Shown here: piece by piece, positions 31,982 to 40,555 of the stretch
Layout of the letters: each line of letters starts with the position of its first letter
Position numbering within the stretch: position 1 is the first letter of the stretch
Made by a program: the position numbers and the translations under genes
The notes under the pieces: model-generated
What the model was told of the DNA's origin: nothing
Database searches by the model: none
Seen by the model: only the letters and a program-made list of their open reading frames with translations
Origin: Chloroflexota bacterium
GTDB taxonomy: Bacteria; Chloroflexota; Dehalococcoidia; JACVQG01; JAHKAY01
Length of the DNA stretch: 52,686 nt
Reading direction: 5' to 3'
NCBI GenBank assembly: GCA_018825785.1
Contig: JAHKAY010000036.1
Coordinates: forward strand, 1-52,686

Positions 31982-32826
31982 GCCAGCTCCTTCAGGGCCT
32001 GCTCCAGCTCGGCGGGGGCGGGGGGCTTGCCGTGGAATTCAGGGTTGTTCTCCATAAAGGAGACCCCCTTGCCCTTCACAGTCCTGGCGATGATGACGGT
32101 GGGGCGGCCCCGGGTGCTCCTGGCCACCTCCAGGGCGTGAAAGAGCTGGGGGAAGCTGTGGCCGTCTATCTCCAGGGCCTGCCAGCCGAAGGCCTGCCAC
32201 TTCTCCTTCAGGGGGTCAAGGGCGATGATGTCCTCGGTGAAGCCGCTGAGCTGGATGCGGTTGCGGTCCACGATGGCGGTGAGGTTATCCAGCTTGTGGT
32301 GGTGGGCGAAGAGGGCGGCCTCCCATACCTGTCCCTCCTGGCACTCCCCGTCTCCCAGGAGGACATAGACCCGGTAGGGCCTCCCGTCCAGCCGGCCGGC
32401 CAGGGCCTGGCCGATGCCGAAGGAGAGCCCCAGGCCCTCGGAGCCTGAGTTCATCTCCACCCCAGGGGTGCAGGTCATATCGGTGTGGCCCTGGAGGCGG
32501 CTCCCCATCTTTCTCAGGGTAAGAAGCTCTTCTACGGGGAAGAAACCCCTTTCCGCCAGGGTGGCGTAGAGGGCGGGGGCGGCGTGGCCCTTGGAGAGGA
32601 TGAAGCGGTCCCTATCGGGGTAGCAGGGGTCCTGGGGGTCAACCCTCATCACTCCCAAAAAAAGGGCGGTGAGGATTTCCACGCAGGAGAGGGAGCCCCC
32701 GGGGTGGCCGCTCCCAGCCTGGCCGACCATGGTGACTATATGGCGGCGAAGCCTCTTGGCCATGGCTTCCATCTCCTGAAGTGAGCGAGGCTGGCTGGCC
32801 GGTGCCCGGGGGTCCTGTTGAGACAT
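31978..32826 (-). CDS. transketolase, N-terminal (TPP-binding) subunit
   Basis: This 282-residue protein has GSGHPGGSLSCVEILTALF, LSKGHAAPALYATLAERGF and the TPP motif GDGECQEGQVWEAALFAHHHKLDNLTAIVDRNRIQ. Split transketolases are common in archaea and Chloroflexota. A TATAAT lies 10 bases before ATG 32826 and no convincing SD is seen, so the mRNA may be leaderless. Confidence 0.94.
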   Translation of the reverse strand: MSQQDPRAPASQPRSLQEMEAMAKRLRRHIVTMVGQAGSGHPGGSLSCVEILTALFLGVMRVDPQDPCYPDRDRFILSKGHAAPALYATLAERGFFPVEELLTLRKMGSRLQGHTDMTCTPGVEMNSGSEGLGLSFGIGQALAGRLDGRPYRVYVLLGDGECQEGQVWEAALFAHHHKLDNLTAIVDRNRIQLSGFTEDIIALDPLKEKWQAFGWQALEIDGHSFPQLFHALEVARSTRGRPTVIIARTVKGKGVSFMENNPEFHGKPPAPAELEQALKELA

Positions 32827-32836
32827 TCTCTGCCAG

Positions 32837-32865
32837 ATTATAGCACCGGGGAAGCCTTCGGTCTA
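32837..32865 (-). promoter_or_regulatory. promoter of the transketolase operon
   Basis: Minus strand TATAAT (32842-32837) with TAGACC (32865-32860) 17 bp upstream, a 4/6 match to the -35 consensus. Confidence 0.5.
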
Positions 32866-32904
32866 TCTGGTTCCATTCGCCTCCGAACCGGTCTCCATGA
32901 TTGC

Positions 32905-32934
32905 TTGCACGTGATGAAGCCTATCTTCTACAAT
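32905..32934 (+). promoter_or_regulatory. promoter of the DUF362 gene
   Basis: TTGCAC (32905-32910), 18 bp, TACAAT (32929-32934), ending 7 bases before ATG 32942. There is no SD, which points to a leaderless transcript. Confidence 0.55.
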
Positions 32935-32941
32935 ATTCAAG

Positions 32942-33928
32942 ATGGAAGTATCCCGGCGCGAGTTTGTTGAACGGATGATTTCCCTTGGATTCAGCGCGGC
33001 AACCGCCGGCCTCCTGTATTCTTTGCTGCGCTGCAGCCCAACGGATGTGCCTTTGGCTACACCCACACCAGCACCCACACCACTGCCACCGCCAGCTGTT
33101 GCGCCTGCTCCCACCCCTGGCGGCACCTATTTGGCCGTAGCTCGAGGCAAGAGTCCAACCGCCATGGTCCAGGCAGCCATCAAGGCCCTCGGCGGCATCG
33201 AGCGTTTCGTCAGGCCGGGAAACGACGTCATCATAAAGCCAAACATCTGTGTTGCCTATCATTCCTACGAGTATGCGGCCACTACCAACCCCGAGGTAGT
33301 CGGTACTGTCGTAGGGCTTTGCCTGGGTGCCGGGGCCAGGCGGGTGCGCGTGCTGGACCAGCCTCTTGGCGGAACAACACAGCAAGCGTACAACCGTAGC
33401 GGTATTGATGAGGCCGTGCGGGCAGCCAGCGGCCAGATGGAAGTAATGAGCAGCATGAAGTTTCGAGACGTATCCATCCCCCAGGGACGTGATATTACGA
33501 GATGGTCGGTTTACGGTGATGTGCTGGATGCCGATGTAATCATAAACATACCCATCGCCAAACAGCATAATCTCGCCCGATTGACTCTGGGTATGAAGAA
33601 CCTCATGGGTATTATCAGGGACCGGAATCGATTCCACTCCAATCTGGGTCAGCGTGTTGCTGACCTTAACAGCCTGGTGCGGCCGGGTCTGACGGTGGTG
33701 GATGCCGTGCGCATCCTCGTAAACCACGGCCCCACCGGCGGCAGTCTGGATGATGTGAAACTCACCAATACTATCATCGCCAGCCCCGATATTGTGGCGG
33801 CGGATGCCTATGCCGCTACCCTTTTCGGGCTGACCGGGGCTGATATCCCCACCGTTCGAGCCGGGGCGGAGATGGGACTGGGGACAATGGACTTGAAGAC
33901 CATAAAGACAGAGGAAATAGAGGTCTAA
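32942..33928 (+). CDS. DUF362 domain protein with Tat-type signal and Thr-Pro linker
   Basis: This 328-residue protein begins with a twin-arginine signal (SRREFVERM, hydrophobic stretch to about residue 30), then a Thr/Ala/Pro linker (residues 40-60), then a DUF362 domain: VIIKPNICVAYHSYE, the DQPLGGTTQQAYNRSG region, IPIAKQHNLARLTLGMKNLMGII. DUF362 proteins are often fused or adjacent to ferredoxin domains and are thought to be redox related; the reaction is unknown. Tat export suggests folding, perhaps with a cofactor, before transport. It directly precedes a membrane polyferredoxin gene. Confidence 0.88.
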   Translation: MEVSRREFVERMISLGFSAATAGLLYSLLRCSPTDVPLATPTPAPTPLPPPAVAPAPTPGGTYLAVARGKSPTAMVQAAIKALGGIERFVRPGNDVIIKPNICVAYHSYEYAATTNPEVVGTVVGLCLGAGARRVRVLDQPLGGTTQQAYNRSGIDEAVRAASGQMEVMSSMKFRDVSIPQGRDITRWSVYGDVLDADVIINIPIAKQHNLARLTLGMKNLMGIIRDRNRFHSNLGQRVADLNSLVRPGLTVVDAVRILVNHGPTGGSLDDVKLTNTIIASPDIVAADAYAATLFGLTGADIPTVRAGAEMGLGTMDLKTIKTEEIEV

Positions 33929-34013
33929 CCTGCGACGGAACCTGAAGACGTCAGCAGAAGCAAGAAGGCGCGAGCGCGGAAAATGGCACCGGCTGCGCCA
34001 GGCAACCCAGATA

Positions 34014-35543
34014 ATGGCGTTGCTCCTGTTCCTCTATCTGCTTTTTGAAACCCGGCAGCAACTCAACACCATAATCCCCCACGACCTTTTCTTCCGCCTC
34101 AACCCCTTGGCGGCAATCTCGGCCATGCTGGCCAGCCGGAGCTGGATGTTGCCCATGGCCCTGGCCGGCATCACCTTGCTGCTGACGATTGCGGTAGGTC
34201 GCGCCTGGTGCGGCTGGCTCTGCCCCCTCGGCACACTGCTGGACTGGATACCATCGCGCCGCCCCAACCGAAAAGGGCTGGACATCTCCACCTACTGGCG
34301 GCAGGGCAAGAATATTGTCCTCTTCACCATTCTTTTGGCCGCTGCCGCGGGCAACCTGACGCTTCTTTTCCTCGACCCGATAACTATTCTCTTCCGCACC
34401 ATTGCCTCAACGGCTGCCCCCATAGCTAACTGGGCAGTAACCTCAGCCCAGGAATGGCTTTATCAGCTTGCGGCGCTTCGTCCCGCTCTGGAATGGTCTG
34501 ATAGATTGATACGAGGCGCACTGCTCAGCGACCAGCCTTTTTATCTGCCGGGCCTGCTAATCGCCCTGCTATTCGCTGGTGTCTTGGCGTTGAATGCCAT
34601 TCGGCCCCGCTTCTGGTGCCGCTATCTCTGCCCCCTGGGTGCGCTATTGGGGCTGGTATCCAGGATTGGCCTGGTGCGGCAGAGGGTAAACCAGGAGCAG
34701 TGTACTAAGTGTTTCCGCTGCGCTGTTGAGTGCCACACGGCTGCCATCAAGCCCGAGCGCAGGTTTGTTGCCGATACCGCCGAGTGCACCACCTGTCTGG
34801 ACTGCATGGAGATTTGCCCGGCGAAAGCTATCTCCTTTGGTGGTCAACGGGCTCCATCATTGCTTCCGCGCTACGAACCATCGCGGCGGCAGTTCCTGGT
34901 CTCCCTGGGTGCTGCCGCCGCAGGGACGGCGCTCTTGCGGATACCATCTGCTCTCGGCGGTGCGCACGCATCGCTTGTCAGGCCGCCAGGCGCAAACGAG
35001 GACCAGTTGGCGAGCAAATGCATCCGCTGTGGCGAATGTGCCAGGGTCTGCCCAACTGGGGTGATACAGCCAAGCGTTGCTGACTGGGAGGGGGTGTGGA
35101 CGCCGAGGATGGTTACCCGCCTGGGCTACTGTGACTACTCCTGCAATGCCTGCGGGCAGGTGTGCCCCACCGGGGCCATCGCCAAGCTGGCACTGGCCGA
35201 TAAACAGCGGGCGGTCATTGGCATAGCCGTAGTTGATGAAAAGCGCTGTATTCCTTTCGCCGAGGGCCGTGAATGTATCGTCTGTGAAGAGGTGTGCCCC
35301 ATACCGGAAAAGGCCATTAAACTTGAGGAGAAAGCGGCCTCGGATTCCCTTGGCCGGGCGGTTTTGGTGCGCCAGCCCAGAGTAGTAACAGATTTATGCA
35401 CAGGCTGCGGCATCTGTGACTACCAGTGTCCGGTCAGCGGCAAGTCCGCTATCCCCATATATCCAACAGGTGAGAGTGGCGTTGGCTATTCAGCGACATT
35501 GACAGCTAGTGAGAAGGGAGTCAAACATAGGCCCAGCGGCTGA
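34014..35543 (+). CDS. membrane-bound polyferredoxin, NapH/MauN-like with C-terminal NapG/MauM-like part
   Basis: This protein of about 509 residues has four or five N-terminal membrane helices containing GRAWCGWLCPLG and RFWCRYLCPLGA (NapH-type CxxxCP motifs). A soluble part follows with two 4Fe-4S motifs (CTKCFRCAVEC, CTTCLDCMEICP). Then comes a second twin-arginine segment with a hydrophobic stretch (SRRQFLVSLGAAAAGTAL, about residues 290-310), and then four more Cys clusters (CIRCGECARVCP, CNACGQVCP, CIVCEEVCP, CTGCGICDYQCP). It looks like a fusion of NapH-like and NapG-like quinol-oxidising electron-transfer parts. No ATG lies in the 85 bases after the DUF362 stop in this frame; a CTG at 33930 would add 28 basic residues. 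Confidence 0.88.
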   Translation: MALLLFLYLLFETRQQLNTIIPHDLFFRLNPLAAISAMLASRSWMLPMALAGITLLLTIAVGRAWCGWLCPLGTLLDWIPSRRPNRKGLDISTYWRQGKNIVLFTILLAAAAGNLTLLFLDPITILFRTIASTAAPIANWAVTSAQEWLYQLAALRPALEWSDRLIRGALLSDQPFYLPGLLIALLFAGVLALNAIRPRFWCRYLCPLGALLGLVSRIGLVRQRVNQEQCTKCFRCAVECHTAAIKPERRFVADTAECTTCLDCMEICPAKAISFGGQRAPSLLPRYEPSRRQFLVSLGAAAAGTALLRIPSALGGAHASLVRPPGANEDQLASKCIRCGECARVCPTGVIQPSVADWEGVWTPRMVTRLGYCDYSCNACGQVCPTGAIAKLALADKQRAVIGIAVVDEKRCIPFAEGRECIVCEEVCPIPEKAIKLEEKAASDSLGRAVLVRQPRVVTDLCTGCGICDYQCPVSGKSAIPIYPTGESGVGYSATLTASEKGVKHRPSG

Positions 35544-35583
35544 TACGGAGAATGGCAGTTGAGACCTTGCGCGGACCGGTAGG

Positions 35584-35745
35584 ATGCTGAAGAACCTGCT
35601 GTTCTACACGATTGCAGGCAGTGTGATTGCCCTCATAGCGCAAGCTGCTGGAGCAAACCTCTCCGTAACACTGCTTTCGTCCCTTATAGGCCCTCCGTTT
35701 CTTCTGCTGGTTCTCGCGCTCCTCCGCTACAAGAGAATACTCTAA
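35584..35745 (+). CDS. small two-helix membrane protein (hypothetical)
   Basis: ATG at 35584 to TAA at 35743-35745 encodes 53 residues: MLKNLLFYTIAGSVIALIAQ, then a second hydrophobic segment before a basic RYKRIL end. Two membrane helices are likely. A weak SD (GGTAGG) precedes the start. I recognise no family. It lies between the polyferredoxin and another tiny membrane protein. Confidence 0.4.
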   Translation: MLKNLLFYTIAGSVIALIAQAAGANLSVTLLSSLIGPPFLLLVLALLRYKRIL

Positions 35746-35820
35746 CGGATTGCCCCGCGGCTGGAAGATTGCGGCCGGACCGCTTGACGGTGAGCCCGCT
35801 GGGGCCTATCATAGGATTGT

Positions 35821-36003
35821 ATGTTCAACAACAGCTTCCGAGTCCTGGGGGTCGTCTTCCTGTCCGTAATGCTCCTTCTCTTCCTGGGCGCAGCATACCT
35901 CGACACCATACAGAAGGGCCAAGCTGCCATCGGGCCGCTCGTCTTTGTGGGCACACTTCTCTTCGTTCCCGGGCTCCTGCTTCTACTTCTCTGGCGCTCT
36001 TAA
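35821..36003 (+). CDS. small two-helix membrane protein (hypothetical)
   Basis: ATG 35821 to TAA 36001-36003, 60 residues. One hydrophobic helix spans about residues 8-27 and another 37-57, with a short polar DTIQKGQ loop between, ending in WRS. No SD is obvious (GATTGT precedes the start). The family is unknown. Confidence 0.4.
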   Translation: MFNNSFRVLGVVFLSVMLLLFLGAAYLDTIQKGQAAIGPLVFVGTLLFVPGLLLLLLWRS

Positions 36004-36064
36004 CAAAGACGAACTCGCTCCCGTTGGGGCCGCGTTTGGCCCCTGAAACTCTTGAGGGAAGCTG

Positions 36065-36634
36065 ATGACTCGATGGTTTTTCCGAGCCTTTGACGCTCTG
36101 AAAGGACCGAGAGCATTAGAAATCCCCTGGCGCATCCTCACCAGGGCCAGCCGGCTCACTCCAACCGAGACCGATGCCGCTTCAACTGTGTTCGGCAGTG
36201 GTGCCATCCGGTTGGACGCCGTGCGAGTCGCTGATGGTGGCCTTCTGCGTCTGCTGTTCGTATGCAAGAGGATAAGACCCTTCACCACCTTCCACACCAT
36301 AAACCTCCGGAGTTCCGGGGAGCATTCAAGGTCGAACCTGGACATCGTCGTCCACGAGATAACGCACGTTTACCAGTTTGAGGTTGCGGGCAGCATCTAT
36401 ATCTGGGAGGCAATTCGTGCCCAGCGCACCAACGGCTACGTATACGGGGGGTGGCAGCAGCTGCAGGTGGACCGGGGCAACGGAAGACATTTTCGGGACT
36501 ATAATCGGGAGCAGCAGGGGCAGATTGCACAGGACTACTATGCCGAGGTTGTCAAAAAGGGGCGCTCGCCCCAGGACCCAGTATGCCAGGCATATGAGCC
36601 TTTCATTACGGAACTGAGGAACGGAGACCTCTGA
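36065..36634 (+). CDS. DUF4157-like (eCIS core/Vgr-related) protein with HExxH motif
   Basis: This 189-residue protein has LTPTETDAASTVFG near residue 31, a beta-rich centre and HEITH at residues 97-101 (VVHEITHVYQFE), a zinc-protease HExxH motif, then YNREQQGQIAQDYYAEV at about 150. The order and spacing match DUF4157 / Vgr-related putative metallopeptidases, some of which accompany extracellular contractile injection systems. No injection-system genes are nearby, and there is no signal peptide. SD GAGGGAAG precedes ATG 36065. Confidence 0.65.
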   Translation: MTRWFFRAFDALKGPRALEIPWRILTRASRLTPTETDAASTVFGSGAIRLDAVRVADGGLLRLLFVCKRIRPFTTFHTINLRSSGEHSRSNLDIVVHEITHVYQFEVAGSIYIWEAIRAQRTNGYVYGGWQQLQVDRGNGRHFRDYNREQQGQIAQDYYAEVVKKGRSPQDPVCQAYEPFITELRNGDL

Positions 36635-36673
36635 TACCGTGCCGGCTCCAGATCTAGGATACCCCAGGACAAC

Positions 36674-37249
36674 ATGAAGGCAATAATACTGGCCTCGGCA
36701 TCCCCAAGAAGAAAGGAATTGCTGGAGCAAATCGGCCTGAGCTTCAGGGTCGAACCCAGCAACTATCAGGAGAACATACGCTTTGATTTGGAACCGCATG
36801 ACCTGGCAAGAGCGCTATCCCTGGAAAAGGCCAGGCTGGTTGCCCGAAACCACAGGAATGCCCTGGTCATTGCGGCGGATACTTTTATTGTCTTTGAAGG
36901 TAAGATACTGGGCAAGCCGCGCACTGAAACCGAGGCCAAAAAAATGCTGGAAACAATGAGTGGGAAGCCCCATTCGGTTATTACCGGTTTCACTATTATA
37001 GATGCCGATAGCAACAAGACAGTATCAAGGTCGGTAGAGACAAGGGTCCACCTCAGAGAACTGAGCTCAAATGAGATTGATGCCTATGTCAGGTCGAAAG
37101 AGCCGCTAGATAAGGCTGGCGCCTATGCCATTCAAGGACTGGGCTCGGTTATCGTAGAAAGAATTGAAGGCGATTATTTCAATGTAATGGGGCTTCCCTT
37201 GAGCGCCCTGGCAGAGAGTTTGAAAGAGTTCGGCGTCCACGTACTGTAG
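36674..37249 (+). CDS. maf: Maf-family nucleoside triphosphate pyrophosphatase
   Basis: This 191-residue protein has the Maf signature ILASASPRRKELLEQIGL, the acidic VIAADTFIVFEGKILGKP, MSGKPHSVITGF and the C-terminal GAYAIQGLGSVIVERIEGDYFNVMGLP. Maf enzymes hydrolyse dTTP/UTP or modified nucleotides to keep them out of nucleic acids. Converges on the flavoprotein gene 3 bases away. Confidence 0.95.
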   Translation: MKAIILASASPRRKELLEQIGLSFRVEPSNYQENIRFDLEPHDLARALSLEKARLVARNHRNALVIAADTFIVFEGKILGKPRTETEAKKMLETMSGKPHSVITGFTIIDADSNKTVSRSVETRVHLRELSSNEIDAYVRSKEPLDKAGAYAIQGLGSVIVERIEGDYFNVMGLPLSALAESLKEFGVHVL

Positions 37250-37252
37250 CAA

Positions 37253-38581
37253 TCACGAGCCTGCGGCTCTGAGGGCAGCCTCTTCGCCGGCGACGTAGCC
37301 CGTGGAAAAGGCGGCCTGAAGGTTGTAGCCGCCGGTGTCGCCGTCCAGGTCCATCACCTCCCCGCAAAAATACAGTCCCTCGACCAGGCGTGAGGCCATG
37401 GTGCGGGGGTTGATTTCCCTGAGGGAGACACCGCCTGCGGTGACCATGGCGGAGGCCATAGGCAGCGGGCCCTTGATATTGAACCGGAGGGACTTGAGCA
37501 GAAGTAACAGCCGTTCCCGTTCATCGGCGCTTATCTGATTGCCGGGCCTATCAGGCGGGATGGCGGTCATGTGGACAAAGGGCTCTACCAGTTTGCGCGG
37601 TAGCAGTCCCCTAAGGATGTGCCCATAGCTCCTCTTACCGTAGCGGTCGAAGTCCCCTTGAAGCCGCTGGCGCAGCTGCTTTTCGTCAAGGGCTGGTTTT
37701 AGGTCGATGGATACACTGACCGGGCCCTTCTCCAGGGCATCCACTATCGCCAAGCTCATCAGCAGTGTTATTGGCCCACCAATGCCGAAGTGGGTTATCA
37801 TCATCTCCCCCATGCGGCTCTGGATGATGGGCCAGGGTGATTGTCTGCCGCTTGTGCCGCGCCCCCGGTCGTTAGTCAGTGTCAGAGAGGGATTGATCTC
37901 CTCAGCGGGGCACTGATAGGCGGTCAGGCGCACATTGCGCAGACTGACGCCCTGCATGCTCTTAGCCCACTGGACTTCATGGACGACCAGGGGAACCAAA
38001 GCCGGGCGCAATTTAGTGATGGTGTGGCCGAGGGCGGCGGCTAGCCGATAGCCATCGCCGGTGGAGCCAGTTTCGGGGTAGGAGGCACCGCCAGTCGCTA
38101 GAACTACTGCCGTTGCCGGGAGCGTCCCCTCCTCTGTCTGTACACCAACAACTCCGCCACTGTCAACCTGTATCCCAGTCACCCTGGTATCGGTGCGCAA
38201 CTGGACACCGTAGTCAGCCATGTACTGCCTGAAGGCTTTGACCACATCGCGGGCATCATCAGAGGCAGGGAACACCCGCCCACCCCGCTCACCCTTGGTT
38301 TCCACGCCATAGCGCCTCAAAAAGGCGAGCAAATCATCGCGAAAGAAGCAGTGGAAGGCGCTATAGAGAAAACGGCCGTTGGGGCCGTACATGGCGATAA
38401 AGTCATCCAGCTCTTTGGCGTTGGTCAGGTTGCAGCGTGTCTTCCCACTTATAGCGATTTTGCTACCAGGGCATGTGGTCTTCTCCAGCAGGATGACGTT
38501 GGCACCCAGCTCTGCAGCTCTGCCGGCGGCCATCATACCACCTGCCCCGGCGCCGACTACGATGACAGGCTTGGTGGTCAC
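37253..38581 (-). CDS. HI0933/YhiN-family flavoprotein (NAD(P)/FAD-dependent oxidoreductase)
   Basis: This 442-residue protein has an N-terminal FAD-binding dinucleotide fold (VVGAGAGGMMAAGRAAELG), then SGKTRCNLTN, GRVFPASDDARDVV, ATGGASYPETGSTGDGY and the C-terminal GEVMDLDGDTGGYNLQAAFSTGYVAG, all typical of the HI0933 family (also annotated aminoacetone oxidase family). The physiological substrate is not established. The gene follows maf on the opposite strand and precedes no clear partner. Confidence 0.93.
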   Translation of the reverse strand: MTTKPVIVVGAGAGGMMAAGRAAELGANVILLEKTTCPGSKIAISGKTRCNLTNAKELDDFIAMYGPNGRFLYSAFHCFFRDDLLAFLRRYGVETKGERGGRVFPASDDARDVVKAFRQYMADYGVQLRTDTRVTGIQVDSGGVVGVQTEEGTLPATAVVLATGGASYPETGSTGDGYRLAAALGHTITKLRPALVPLVVHEVQWAKSMQGVSLRNVRLTAYQCPAEEINPSLTLTNDRGRGTSGRQSPWPIIQSRMGEMMITHFGIGGPITLLMSLAIVDALEKGPVSVSIDLKPALDEKQLRQRLQGDFDRYGKRSYGHILRGLLPRKLVEPFVHMTAIPPDRPGNQISADERERLLLLLKSLRFNIKGPLPMASAMVTAGGVSLREINPRTMASRLVEGLYFCGEVMDLDGDTGGYNLQAAFSTGYVAGEEAALRAAGS

Positions 38582-38608
38582 AGAATACCCTTGTAGTTGA
38601 CTTCTCCC

Positions 38609-39631
38609 TTATCTAAGGGGCGGGGGAAAAGGGTGGCCTTCTCGTTCAAAATCAGGGAGGTAGTTTTCGGCTGCCCCCATTTCCTGTACCCAGCCGTTTT
38701 CAAGTCCTAAGCTATCAAGGAGCTGGATGACCCTTTCATACTCAGCCACGGAAATTGTCCGGGAAAGCAACGGTATTCGTGGCGCGCGGTGCAATGGTAG
38801 ATACTGGGACATCATGCTGACCGTCACCGTTGGAGAAAGCTCGCGGGCCAGCCAGTCCAGCGATTCCTCACTCCCCGCCAGGCCGTTGGGCAGAATAAGA
38901 TGGCGCACAATGAGTCCCTTTCTCGCCAGGCCAGATTCGTCCACCGCCAGGTCCCCAACTTGCCTGTACATCTCCCTGATGGCCCGACGGGCCCGCGCCA
39001 CATAGTCCGGCGCAGACGAGAACTTTTCGGCCCAATCATCGGAGGCATATCTCAGGTCCGGCAGATAGATACTTATTATGCCGTCCAGCTCTCTTAGAGA
39101 AGCAACGGAATCATACCCGTTAGTGTTGTAGACCAGTGGAACGCGGAGCCCCATGGGCACCGCATCCAGGACTGCCCGAACAAGCTGGGGCACAAAATGA
39201 GCCGGTGAAACGAAGTTAATATTGTGGCAGCCCAGCTCATCCTGGAGATAGAGCATCCTTTCAGCCAGGGCGTGGCAGTCAATCCCCTTTGACTCTTGCG
39301 CTTTCCAGTTCTGACTTATCTGGTAGTTCTGGCAATAGACGCATCTCATATTACAGTTGCCAAAGAATATTGTTCCTGACCCTCTGGTCCCCGAAATAGC
39401 CGGTTCCTCTCCCTGATGACGGCACACCGCCGAGACTATCGGGAGACGGCCAGAATGGCAGAAGCCCAGTTCAGCTTCTAGCCGGTTTACCCTGCATTCC
39501 CTGGGGCAGATATCACAGGAGGCTAACCGGGCTTCAAGGGCACGGGCACGGCGCTCCAATTCACCAGAGTGGTATAAGGCAATGTATCCTGATTCCACAG
39601 ATACCACAGGCATCGTTAGAGAACGCTGCAT
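38609..39631 (-). CDS. radical SAM protein of the PflA-like COG1313 group
   Basis: This 340-residue protein has the radical SAM cluster motif CNMRCVYC (C-x3-C-x2-C) in FFGNCNMRCVYCQNY and an N-terminal CDICPRECRVNR...LGFC region with additional cysteines, as found in COG1313 (uncharacterised Fe-S proteins related to PflX). Later motifs include NFVSPAHFVPQL and YNTNGYD. The target is unknown. It is 9 bases upstream of... the cyclophilin stop lies downstream at 39641, so the cyclophilin gene precedes it in the same operon. Confidence 0.9.
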   Translation of the reverse strand: MQRSLTMPVVSVESGYIALYHSGELERRARALEARLASCDICPRECRVNRLEAELGFCHSGRLPIVSAVCRHQGEEPAISGTRGSGTIFFGNCNMRCVYCQNYQISQNWKAQESKGIDCHALAERMLYLQDELGCHNINFVSPAHFVPQLVRAVLDAVPMGLRVPLVYNTNGYDSVASLRELDGIISIYLPDLRYASDDWAEKFSSAPDYVARARRAIREMYRQVGDLAVDESGLARKGLIVRHLILPNGLAGSEESLDWLARELSPTVTVSMMSQYLPLHRAPRIPLLSRTISVAEYERVIQLLDSLGLENGWVQEMGAAENYLPDFEREGHPFPPPLR

Positions 39632-39640
39632 GACGAAGAG

Positions 39641-40339
39641 CTATCTTTCCTCAATAGTGATTGTCTCTATATGAACATCCACCGTGGGGGAGGAGACCTC
39701 GCCACCGGGACTGGCCGTGACCGGCACATTCCCTATCTTCAGCGCGACGTCAAAGCCGCCAGTCACCTGGCCAAAGATGGTGTAGTTCTTGGGCAGCCTG
39801 GCCCGGAGGTCGGCGAGGGTGATGAAGAACTGGCTTCCATTGGTATTGGGGCCAGCATTGGCCATGGCCAGGATACCCGCAACATAGTCCCGGGTTACTT
39901 TTTCATCGGCAAAGTCGTATCCCGGTCCCCCCCTCCCGCTGGCCGTTGGGTCGCCGCTCTGGATGACAAAACCCTTCACCACCCGGTGGAACTTCACCCC
40001 GTCATAGAAGCCCTGGCGGGCCAGGAAAACGAAGCTGTTTACCGCCAGGGGGGCATCTTTGGGAAAGAGCCCCACTACGATATCGCCGAAGTTGGTCCTG
40101 ATGGTCGCCACGTATTGCCGGCCCGGGTCGATGGTAACCGGAGGCGGGCTGAGCCATTGAAGGACCTTTCCTTCCCCCGTGGGGGAAGGGGTCGGCCTTG
40201 GGGTTGCCGCCGCCCCGGTTCTTTCAGGGGGTGTAGGGCTCTGCGTTGGACTCATCTTAGAATTTGACCTACAAGCCGAGAATGGGAGTACCGCCGCGAC
40301 CAAGAACGCGAGAAGAAATGATTGCTGGGCTTTCTTCAT
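39641..40339 (-). CDS. cyclophilin-type peptidyl-prolyl isomerase lipoprotein
   Basis: This 232-residue protein has a lipoprotein signal (lipobox FSAC, Cys23), a Thr/Pro/Ser-rich spacer (residues 30-55), then a cyclophilin domain: VGLFPKDAPLAVNSFVFLA, FHRVVKGFVIQSGDPT (active-site Arg and Gln), and NTNGSQFFIT. It catalyses proline isomerisation, here outside the membrane, aiding folding of exported proteins. SD GGAGGG precedes ATG 40339. Followed by the radical SAM gene with 9 bases between. Confidence 0.95.
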   Translation of the reverse strand: MKKAQQSFLLAFLVAAVLPFSACRSNSKMSPTQSPTPPERTGAAATPRPTPSPTGEGKVLQWLSPPPVTIDPGRQYVATIRTNFGDIVVGLFPKDAPLAVNSFVFLARQGFYDGVKFHRVVKGFVIQSGDPTASGRGGPGYDFADEKVTRDYVAGILAMANAGPNTNGSQFFITLADLRARLPKNYTIFGQVTGGFDVALKIGNVPVTASPGGEVSSPTVDVHIETITIEER

Positions 40340-40555
40340 CGTCCCTCCAGGAGTCCAGCAGTGGATACATCACTGCCAGTTTACCACATCGTGGAGGGAG
40401 GTGGGAAGCTGCCGTTCTACCTGAATGCTGCCAAGGCCATTGTGAGAACGGTGGTGGAGGCGGTCTGCGCTGCGGCGCTGCCCCTGCCTCCGCAGCCGGG
40501 CCCCCACCAGGCAAGCACCCCGGGGACGCCGGCCACACCATGGTCGGGCTAACGG

